This document shows, piece after piece, positions 10,439 through 19,100 of a stretch of 64,000 bases of DNA; position 1 is the stretch's first letter, and each line of letters starts with the position of its first letter. The translations under genes were made by a program, and so were the position numbers. This DNA comes from Blastocladiella emersonii ATCC 22665 (Eukaryota; Blastocladiomycota; Blastocladiomycetes; Blastocladiales; Blastocladiaceae): NCBI GenBank assembly GCA_025594325.1, contig JANHCV010000001.1, forward strand, positions 2,542,001 through 2,606,000, written 5' to 3'. Under the pieces are notes generated by a model. It had not been told where the DNA came from. It saw only the letters and a program-made list of their open reading frames with translations, and made no database searches.

Positions 10439-10892
10439 GAGGAGAGCGCCGTGGACGATGATGGCGGCAGATGGACGCGGGATGATGCGATGCGCGATGG
10501 GCGCGATCTCGCTCAAGATCCCGAGGGAGGAATGTGGAAAACGCAAACGCAACACAATCGCAGTACATTTACATGATAACCTATCATGTCGCTGGGTTTC
10601 AAGGGAGAGGGTGCGGAGAGTGAGTCGGTGGCTGTTTGATAGAGCGGAGAGGAGAGGAGGGAGGTGGAGGAGTCGCCGGAAATAAATAAATCGGCACGTT
10701 TTGAATTTTCATCAGGCCGGTTGGCCGTTCGGTCGCAGCTTCGGGCGGTCCTCGCTCTCCCTCTCCCTCTCCTCCACCCGTCATCGACGACGAGACTAAA
10801 TCTTGCACACACCCAGCAGGGCCACCCGCACCACGACTGCGCTCCCCTCTGCTCCATCCAGCTCGTCCCCGCCGCCGTTCCCCGTCTCGGTG
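10439..10892. other. intergenic, 3' region and promoter
   Basis: About 450 nt. Contains an AATAAATAAAT stretch near 10680 and a CT-rich run (CTCTCCCTCTCCCTCTCCTC, 10755-10775) upstream of the next gene. No gene seen. Confidence 0.5.
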
Positions 10893-11809
10893 ATGCAGTC
10901 GATGATGATGATGATGACGCCGGACGGTTCCCCGAGCGACAAGGGCGACGGCGACAAGCCGGCGCCGCACACGCTCGCCTCGTGGTCGGTGGTCGACCCG
11001 GAACTCGACGTGCCCGTCGGCCGCGCGCCGCCCACGCCGCCGGCCGAGCTGACGCTGCAGCCCACCAGCGAGGCGGTCCCGCCGCACTCGTCGCCGGCGC
11101 TCCCGCCCGCGGCCCTGACGTCGTCGGCCTCGTTCACGAGCCTGGCGCGGCCCTCGGTTTCGCTCGCCCCGCGCCGGCCCTCGCTCACGTCAACGGGCCC
11201 GGGCATGCGGTCCAGCATGCTGCGGCCGTCGGGCGGCAGCACCACGTCGCTCAGCGCGTACAGCGACCCGTACGGCCCGTCGCTGCTGCCGCACTCGGCG
11301 GCCGCCGCCACGAGCCTCGCGGGCCGGTCGGCGTCGTCGCTGTCGCTCGGCGGCATGCTCGGGTCGGCCGCGACGAACCTGGGGCCGTCGGCCGTGGCGT
11401 CGCCGCCGCTCGCGCCCGGGCTCATGATGAAGTCGGCGTCGATGCTGCACCTGCCGTCGGCCGCGCAGCACCAGCTGTACGGCTCGCACTACCCGTCGCC
11501 GGCGCAGCACCAGGGGTATCCCGGCGGCACCGGCCGCGCCGCGCTCACGTCGTCGCTGTCGTCGTCGGCGCTCTCCGCGTCCCGCCACTCGTTCGACATG
11601 GCGGCCGCTGACCCGTACCGCCGCTCCGCCACTGGGGCGTACGACTACGCGGGCTCGTCCGACGTGGCGCTCGAGCGGTCGCTCAGCAGCCTCTCCCTGG
11701 TACGCTTCCTGCCGTGTTGCGCCACGACGCCTCGCAACCCCCTCTCTTCCGGCCACCCGCACTCCCGAGATGCGTGCAGGTGGCGCCTCCGCGGCCGCCG
11801 GTGATGTGA
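10893..11809 (+). CDS. Ser/Ala-rich disordered protein, unknown (may be the 5' exon of the next gene)
   Basis: A frame starting at the ATG at 10893 (MQSMMMMMTPDGSPSDKGDG) reads 269 codons of low-complexity Ser/Pro/Ala sequence with short repeats such as LTSSASFTSLARPS and SLAGRSASSLSLGG. A consensus donor GTACGCTT follows at 11700. With the acceptor GTGCAG at 11779 the protein ends nine residues later (VAPPRPPVM, stop 11807-11809), about 278 residues. The alternative is that this is the long first exon of the NYN/LOTUS gene, spliced to a later acceptor such as CTCGCAG near 12167, which is also in phase. I separate them because 12058 has a strong CACCATGG start and a pyrimidine-rich leader before it. 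No domain recognised. Confidence 0.45.
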
Positions 11810-12057
11810 TCGGCTTGCGGGCCACTTTCACATGGGCGTCTCCCATGGGCGCGGAAGGAGACGCGCTTGTCCCCGCCGACTCGGCGCGTCGCGTAACTCA
11901 TCGCGCCTCGCCGCTGCCTATCCCTGGCCGGTGCTGCTGCCTTACCGCGGCCGCGGGTCTCTCTCTTCCTCTCCCTCCCATCATCACACTCCAACGTCGC
12001 TCACTTGCCCATCCGCTGATGCTAACCTCGCGCCCGCCCGCTCCTGCTCCTACCACC

Positions 12058-14028
12058 ATGGTCTCCGTCGTCTCCGCCTGGCCCGCTCGCTCGCTGCACC
12101 CGGCGCCGCCATCGCTGCTCGCCCTCCGCCCGCCATCGTCAACCTCGCTTTGGTCCACCAACTCGCAGAGCGGCCATTACCAGCAACAGCAGCAGGCCTT
12201 CAACGCCGCGCCCGCGGCCCCTGCCAGTAACCCCGAGCTCTCGGCCATTCTGTGGGACACGGACTCGCTGGTACGCCCATTTCCTCTCTCAAACCCCGCC
12301 AGTACAGATCCTCACCCGCTCCGTCGACAGAACGACTCGGTCGCCTTCGCCGGCACGGTGCTGACGGGCGCCGACCTGCTGGTGCGGCAGTACCACGGCG
12401 TGCTGGCGCTTTACCAGTCGACGCCCGCCGCCACCACGGTGCTGGCCGTGGCCACGCCCAACCCGGCCATCCTGCGCCAGTGCAACCTGGTCCTGCCCGC
12501 CGCCGCCGCCGTCATCGACGCCTCGGACGCGGCCCTCGTCACCGAGCTCCTGCGCCTCACCCTGCGCGGCGCCACCTGCATCACGGTCGTCTCCGACAAC
12601 CCGGCCCTGCACGCCCCGCTGCGCCACCTCGCCGACGCCGGGCATATCCGCGTCGCGTGGATCACGGCGCTCCCGCCTAACCTCGTCGCGGGGCTCGCCG
12701 GCGTCAGCGTCTCGCCCATGGAGGACCTCCTGTGGTCCGGCCTCCCGCGCACCGCCTCGGCTACGCACCTCGCTGCCCTCGGACACGGCCACGGCCATGG
12801 TCACCAGCACCAGCAGCACCACCACCTCAAGTCGTCGCTCTCGGCCACCAACCTGCACGCTGCCGCGGCCACCAATGCCGCGTACGGCCACCTGTACAAC
12901 CAGCAACAGCAGCAGCCGTCGGGCCCCTCGGTCGCGTCGCCGCTGCGCTACAACACGTCGGCGTCGCAGCTCGCCCCGCCGTCGCCGTCGCTCCACGCCC
13001 CGCCGCAGCAGCAGCAGTCGTACGCGCCGCTGCCCTCCGCCTCCGCCACCATCACCTCGAGCACCTCCCTCAACCCGGCGAAACGGCCGAAGCTGGTCCC
13101 GCTGGGCCCGCCGCCCGACGCCGAGTACATCAACCTGCGGCACGTGAGCTTCGGCCCGCTGTACCACGCGCTGCACCACGAGGCGATCCGCGACCGGCTC
13201 GGCCCGACCTACGCCCACGCCATTGACCTGAGCCTGCTCGGCGGCATCCTCAAGTCGACCATGGACCCGTTCGCCTCGCTCAAGCTGTACCTCCAGGCCG
13301 CCCAGGAGTGCGGCCTCCTCCGCCTCTACCACCAGGGGTCGCGGTGCCTCCTCCGCGTCGTCAACCCGCCCGCGCTCGCCGCCTGGGAGCGGTACTCGCC
13401 CGACTCGGTCCTCGTTTCGGGCGGTGGGGGTGGCGGGCTGAACCGGTCCGCGTCCGCCGTCAGCCTGACGGGTTCCGGCTCCGGCTCGGGGTCCGGCGGG
13501 AGCGCCAACGGCATCCCCTCCAGCGGCGACTACTCGACGCCGCCGGCGCCCATGCCGCCGCTGTCCAAGACGGACCTGGCCCCGTTCCTCGCGCTGCTGC
13601 ACGCCTTCTGCATGGCGCGCATGCGGTACCCGCCGCCGATCCGCACGCCCGCCATTGGCCCGCTGCTCAAGCCCATGTTCGCGCGCGGCGACCTCGCGCC
13701 GTGGCGCAAGCTGTCCGAGTACCTGGCCGACGCGGAGCGCCGCGGCGTCGTGCGGCTCACGCGGTTGGGCGTGAACGGCGACGTCGAGGTCGCGGTCCGC
13801 ACCGACGTGTGCAACGCCGCGTGGCCCGAGATTCGGAGTCGGTACGGCCCGTTCCGCGAGGTCGCGCCCGAGACGACGGGCGCGGTCGATGGTGAGGAGG
13901 AGTACTACGAGCAGGCCGAGCAGCAGCAGCAGGCGCAAGCGCAGCAGTCCACTTCGAGCGACGACGAGGACGACGACGACGCCTTCACGTTCACGGCGCG
14001 CCCGGCCACGTCGATGCGCAACCACTAG
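12058..14028 (+). CDS. NYN-like / OST-HTH (LOTUS)-like putative RNA-binding protein
   Basis: Two exons, 12058-12270 and 12331-14028, about 636 residues. The intron has a GTACGCCC donor but is 60 nt with no in-frame stop, so retention is possible. Residues about 60-190 follow the layout of a NYN (PIN-like) domain: ILWDTDSL, then VLTGADLLVRQYHGVLALYQ, AAAAVIDASDAALVTELL and CITVVSDNP. A low-complexity Gln/His linker (HGHGHGHQHQQHHH) follows. Residues about 342-420 (FGPLYHALHHEAI, then FASLKLYLQAAQECGLLRLY) and about 490-560 look like two winged-helix OST-HTH domains. This order resembles MARF1/limkain-type RNA regulators. Acidic residues expected in an active NYN nuclease are only partly present, so it may bind RNA without cutting it. 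Domain assignment is by eye. Confidence 0.6.
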   Translation: MVSVVSAWPARSLHPAPPSLLALRPPSSTSLWSTNSQSGHYQQQQQAFNAAPAAPASNPELSAILWDTDSLVRPFPLSNPASTDPHPLRRQNDSVAFAGTVLTGADLLVRQYHGVLALYQSTPAATTVLAVATPNPAILRQCNLVLPAAAAVIDASDAALVTELLRLTLRGATCITVVSDNPALHAPLRHLADAGHIRVAWITALPPNLVAGLAGVSVSPMEDLLWSGLPRTASATHLAALGHGHGHGHQHQQHHHLKSSLSATNLHAAAATNAAYGHLYNQQQQQPSGPSVASPLRYNTSASQLAPPSPSLHAPPQQQQSYAPLPSASATITSSTSLNPAKRPKLVPLGPPPDAEYINLRHVSFGPLYHALHHEAIRDRLGPTYAHAIDLSLLGGILKSTMDPFASLKLYLQAAQECGLLRLYHQGSRCLLRVVNPPALAAWERYSPDSVLVSGGGGGGLNRSASAVSLTGSGSGSGSGGSANGIPSSGDYSTPPAPMPPLSKTDLAPFLALLHAFCMARMRYPPPIRTPAIGPLLKPMFARGDLAPWRKLSEYLADAERRGVVRLTRLGVNGDVEVAVRTDVCNAAWPEIRSRYGPFREVAPETTGAVDGEEEYYEQAEQQQQAQAQQSTSSDDEDDDDAFTFTARPATSMRNH

Positions 14029-14285
14029 ACGACTCTCGACTCGCGCATCTCTTCTTCGCCTTCATGTAATAGCCGTTCACGCTCGCGACGACGAGCGTAC
14101 CCCACCCACTCTTCCCCTTTTGTGTGTAACATCTCTGCACCGGCCCCGCCCGTCCGTGTTGGCGGAGGGGCCGAGCCTCTCTCCCTCTCGTATAATGTAT
14201 TAGTTCTCCTGTCACTCTCACAGACGCACGCGCAGAACTAGAAGAACACTTACTTTATACACGGGAGATAAGGGAGGAGAGCTAT

Positions 14286-15806
14286 TTAGACAGAGATGGT
14301 GGCGGCCTCACCGGCAACCTTCGCGATGGCGTCCGCGTACGGCGCGAGCTTAGCGTCGACGATCTTGGCGAACGCGTCGACCTGCTGGGGCGCGCGGCCG
14401 ACGAAGGTCGAAGGCTCGAGGAGCGAGTCGAGGTCGGGGTGGATGGGCGCAAAGTAAGCGTTAGCGCGGATGCGGTCGAGCAGGTCGTTGGGCTTGCCCT
14501 CGTTCTTGACGGCGGCCGCGGCCTGGTGCGAGAGCACGCGGATCTCCTCGTGGCACACCTGGCGGTCGCCACCGCGCTTGACCATGGCCATGATGATGTT
14601 CTCGGTGGCCATGAAGGGCAGCTCCGACTGGACGCGCGACTTGATCACGTTCGGGTACACGACGAGCCCCGCCGAGATGTTGAGCAGCAGCGACAGCACA
14701 ATGTCGGCGGTCAGGAACGCCTCGGGCAGGGCGATGCGGCGGTTGGCCGAGTCGTCGAGCGTGCGCTCGAGCCACTGCACCGCGGCCGTCTGGGTCCCGT
14801 TGCCCGCCAGCGTCATGAGGTGCCGCGACAGCGCGCACACGCGCTCGCTGCGCATCGGGTTGCGCTTGTACGCCATGGCCGACGACCCGATCTGGTCCGC
14901 CTCGAACGGCTCCTCGATCTCCTTGAGGTTGGCCAGCAGCCGCAGGTCCGTGGCCAGACGGTGCGCCGTCGCGCCAAACGACGCCAGCACGTGCAGAATG
15001 TCCGCGTCCACCTTGCGCGGGTACGTCTGGCCCGTGACCGCGTAGGTCGCGTCGAAGCCCGACAGCTCCGTGACGCGGCGGTCGAGGTCCTCGACCTTGG
15101 CGTGGTCGCCGTTGAACAGCGCCAGGAACGACGCCTGCGTGCCCGTGGTGCCCTTGACGCCGCGGAACGCCAGGTCGTCGCGCGCGCGCTGCAGGTTGCG
15201 CAGGTCCATGAGCAGGTCCTGGATCCACAGCGTGCACCGCTTGCCGACCGTCGTCAGCTGCGCGGGCTGGAAGTGCGTGAACCCGAGCGTCGGCAGGTCG
15301 CGGTACTTGATGGCGAAGTCCGTCAGCTGGCGCACCGTGCGCGCGAGCTTGGGCAGGAGGATGTCGAGCCCGTCGCGCAGCGCGATCAGGTCCGCGTTGT
15401 CCGTCACGTAGCACGACGTCGCGCCCAGGTGGATGATGGCCGCGGCCTTTGGCGCGGCCACGCCGAACGTGTGCACGTGCGCCATCACGTCGTGGCGACG
15501 GCGCTTCTCCTCGGCGGCGGCCATGGCAAAGTCGATGTTGTGCAGATTCGCCTCCATCTCCGCCAGCGCCTCCTCGGTCACCTCGGTCAGGCCGAGCTCG
15601 CGCTCGGCCTTGGCCAGGTTGAGCCACAGCTGGCGCCACGTCGAAAACTTCTTGTTGTCCGAGAAGTTGTACGCCATCTCCTTGCTCGCGTACCGCGACG
15701 TGAGCGGGGACTGGTAGCGGTCGCGCGCGAGGTCTAGCATGGGTTGATCGATCAGCGCTCGTTCTCCGCGGCAGCGTTCGTTGCTCCATGGCATACCGGC
15801 AGACAT
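14286..15806 (-). CDS. ADE13: adenylosuccinate lyase
   Basis: Cleaves SAICAR to AICAR and adenylosuccinate to AMP, releasing fumarate, in cytosolic purine synthesis. The frame closely follows yeast Ade13: [49 protein letters not shown], the superfamily signature [17 protein letters not shown], and the C-terminal [18 protein letters not shown]. The 5' end is ambiguous. The open frame starts at 15806 ([12 protein letters not shown]). A 63-nt in-phase intron, donor GTATGCC at 15796 and acceptor GCTAG ending at 15734, would give [18 protein letters not shown], about 485 residues, closer to family length. A start at the ATG at 15740 is a third option. Single copy in this window and no sign of damage. 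Confidence 0.95.
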   Translation of the reverse strand: MSAGMPWSNERCRGERALIDQPMLDLARDRYQSPLTSRYASKEMAYNFSDNKKFSTWRQLWLNLAKAERELGLTEVTEEALAEMEANLHNIDFAMAAAEEKRRRHDVMAHVHTFGVAAPKAAAIIHLGATSCYVTDNADLIALRDGLDILLPKLARTVRQLTDFAIKYRDLPTLGFTHFQPAQLTTVGKRCTLWIQDLLMDLRNLQRARDDLAFRGVKGTTGTQASFLALFNGDHAKVEDLDRRVTELSGFDATYAVTGQTYPRKVDADILHVLASFGATAHRLATDLRLLANLKEIEEPFEADQIGSSAMAYKRNPMRSERVCALSRHLMTLAGNGTQTAAVQWLERTLDDSANRRIALPEAFLTADIVLSLLLNISAGLVVYPNVIKSRVQSELPFMATENIIMAMVKRGGDRQVCHEEIRVLSHQAAAAVKNEGKPNDLLDRIRANAYFAPIHPDLDSLLEPSTFVGRAPQQVDAFAKIVDAKLAPYADAIAKVAGEAATISV

Positions 15807-16192
15807 GGTGATGATAGCGTGTTCCGTAGCAGGTCTGAGCGAGCGGGAGCAAGAGAAGGGGCGACGGCGGCCACGACGAGGACGCTTTTATCCTGAGGTC
15901 GGCAGCGACCGTGAGCGACGACGCGGAGGTCGCAGGACCGACTCGGGTGCGGCCCCGTCCCGTCCCGTTCCGACCCGCTCCCGCTTCGGGATATCGCGGA
16001 ACCCACGCTGTGGCTTGGCTCGGCTCGCGAGCCCTATCGCTCCCCGCTCGCCACACACGTGTTTTCGCGGCGCGTCTCTCACCCTGTCTCGCACGCGCGG
16101 GGCCGGAAGGAGGCTAAATGGATCGATACTATTTGGGGAGGGGGGGGGGGGGGGAGAGAGAGGGAGGTGGAAGAGAGGGAGGAGAGAGGAGA
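15807..16192. other. intergenic between two leftward genes
   Basis: About 385 nt holding the 3' end of the capping-enzyme gene and the ADE13 promoter. Its only striking element is the poly-G/AG tract at 16140-16191. Confidence 0.5.
16140..16191 (+). repeat. 15-G run followed by GA-rich tract
   Basis: An uninterrupted run of 15 G (16140-16154) followed by a stretch of only A, G and one T to about 16191, ending 2 nt before the capping-enzyme stop codon. On the transcribed strand of that gene it is a C/T-rich 3' region. It could form a G-quadruplex or mark a length-unstable simple repeat; the length of a homopolymer is also error-prone in assemblies. Confidence 0.8.
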
Positions 16193-19100
16193 TCAGTTGT
16201 ACGCCGACCACTCCCCGCCGCCACCGCTTGTCGAGTCGCCGCCGCCCGGCTGCCCTGAACTCGACGGCCTCGACTGCGGCTGCGCGTGCGGCTGTGGTGG
16301 CGGCGGCGCGTAGTACTGCTGCTGATGCAGCAAGTGCGGATGCGGCGGCGGCGGGTGGTGGTGCCCGTAATACGCGGCCGCCGCGACGTGCGGGTCGACG
16401 AGCCCTTGTGGCGGCGGAGCGGGCGCCGAATGAAGCCTTGGCCGACCGGCGGGACCGCGACCCTGGCCCTGGCCCTGGACGTGCACCTGGACGTGGTGGT
16501 AGTGGTGATGGTGGTGCTCTTGCGGCGGCGGCGACGGGCCGAGGGATCCTTGCGACGCGTACAGCGGCGGCGGCGGGGGCGGCGGCGGCATGAGCTGCTC
16601 GGTCGACGGCGCGCGGTAGATATTATGCGTCGGCGCGGCGGTGTGATTCGGGAAGAGCGGCTGCTGCTGCGGGTAGTACGCAGACGCGTGGTGGTGATGC
16701 GCAGGCGCGGGTACGGGCGCGGCGGCGTGCGTATCCATCGTCGAGACCCGCCGCTCGCCGTACACGATGTGCGCCGGTGCAATCGCGTGGCCCTGCTCGG
16801 CCGCCGCGTTGGGCGGCGGCGGGACCGACACCGGGTGCGCCGTCGCGTGCGCGGCGTACTGCTGAGGCGGCGAGAACGGCTGCGCGCCTTGCGCGGGCGG
16901 GTACGTGAACTCTGGCGCCGGTGCTGACATGGGAGCGGGCGGCGCGCGGTACTGCTGAGGCGCTGAGGGCCGGCGCTGTTTGACGGGCACCGCCGCGACG
17001 GCCGCGGGCGTTGCAGCGGGCGGCGGCGCCTGCAGCTGCGTCAGGAGCATCGCGACGTCCACGTCGTTCATGTGCCCGCGGCCGTTGCTCGACGGCGCCG
17101 CCGGCGGGAGCCCGCTCGACGCGGAGCCGGACGCGGCGCGCGAGCGAGATGCCGCGGGGTACGGCTGGTGGAACTGAGGGCCGACGACGGGGCTCGGGGC
17201 GCTGCTGGAGTGCGCGGGCGGGTGCTGCTGTTGCTGCTGCGGGCGCGGCGGGGACAGCGACGGCGAGCGGCCGCCCGAGCTCTCCGAGTCGTTGAGCAGG
17301 AACGAAATGGACATCTTGGGCGGCATGGGCGGCGGCGGGGCGGCGCGCGCGAGATGGACGGGGGCGGTTGCCGCAGCTCCGAGCAGCGAGACCTGGGACG
17401 CGGGAACCGCAACGGGAGCATAATGAGCGGGATGCGCCGTGTGACCGTGCGCGAGCAGCGGCGTGGGCGCGACGGATGACACGGCGGCAGCGGAGGGGGC
17501 CTGGTAAGCGTACTGCTGCTGCGGCTGGTAGGCCTGGTAGTACGACTGCTGCTGCTGCATTTCCACGGTCGCGTCAGGTACAGGCCGAATCGGCCGCGGC
17601 GCCGCCGACGCGCGGCGACTAAGCACCGGACCCACCGCCGGCGACCCCGCAACGACCGCGGGCGACGCGACCTGCGGCGACGGTGCAGCCGACGTGGCCG
17701 TGGACCCCGTCCCGTTGGACGCGAGCGCGTTCGCCGCCGACGACGCGGCGCGCGCCGAAAGCGTGGCGGCTGCGGCGCTCGAGAGCGCCCTGGCGCGGCT
17801 GGCTCGCCGGCCCTTTTTCTCGACGGCGGGCTCGAGGAGCGGGCCCGGGACCGGCGTCGTGGGCTCGGACGACGCGGCGGAGCCGGGGACCGAGGGCAGC
17901 GCGTCGTCGTCCGTCTTTCGGCGTTTGCGCGGTGCCTTGGGCTTCGCGGTGGCGGTCGTGGTCGTGGTGGATGATAGCGGGGCTGCAGCGGCGGACGCGG
18001 CGAGCTTGCGCTTCGGTTTTACCGCGGTCATCACGGGTTCGAGGGCCGAGGCCGGGACGTCGAGGCCCACGCCGACGGCAGGTGCAGGTGCTGTCGCGAG
18101 CGTCGCCGAGGATGATGTCGGCACGGCTGGTGCTGGAGCTGCGGGCGGAGCGACTGCAGGTGGAGGAGGACTTTGTGCGGGTGCAGCCGGCGGCGGTGCA
18201 GGGGCGGGCTCGACCGTCGCCGACTCTACTGCTGCAGGAGCAGGAGCACCAGATACGGGTGATGGTCCAGCGACAGTCGACGCCGGAACGGCGAGCGCTG
18301 AGGTAGGCGAGCCGGATGCGGCGGGCGACACCGCGGACGGCGCATCGGCTGCCGGTGCGACGGAGGCGCGGGGCGACGGCGGCGGTGGCGTCCTCGACGT
18401 CGCGCGTACGACTGGCGCTGTCGCAGCTGGAGAGTTTGGTACCTCCGAAAGCAGCGGCGACGAGGTACGCGGCGGCGGATCCGACCAGAGCGGCGAGGAT
18501 GTGCGCGGTGGCGAAAACAGCGGCGACGACGTGCGCGGTGGCGAACCGGCTCGCCCCGCAGGAGCAGGGAGCGGGGCAGGCGATGGTGGGGCGACCACGA
18601 CGATAGCCGGTACTGGCGTCGCGGACACGTCGAGCGGTCTTGTTGGCGCGTCGCGCTTGGGCGAGACAGCAGCAGCAGCATCGACGGTCGCCGCCGCGAG
18701 CGGTACAGGCGCGGCCGTCGCATCGACCGGCGGTTTCACGCGGATCGCTGTAGCGTCCGGACTCGACGACCCAGCGGCTCCGCTATCCACCGCGAGCTCG
18801 GCCGGCGGCGGCGCTGCAGCATCGGGCACGCTCGGCGGATCCACGTCCATGGCCTCGTCAACGGCCAGATCCGCGTCGACCGTCGCCGGACCCGGCTCCG
18901 TCCCCGCCGTTGGCCCACGGTCGGGCGATCCAGCCCGCGATATTGGCACCCGCGGCGAGATCGGACCCGGCGGCGGGGGCAACGGCGGGAGCGGGGGGAG
19001 CGGAAGCGCTTTGCGCAGCGGCGACGGGGACCGCACAACAGAGACGGGCGCGACAGCGGGTCCGGGCGACCCGTCGAGGTCCATGGGCTCCGACCCGCCC

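Noticed and set aside
8696-10555. 619-codon antisense frame opposite the coiled-coil gene
   Set aside because: Arg/Val/Leu-rich shadow created by codon bias of the sense gene; no domain.
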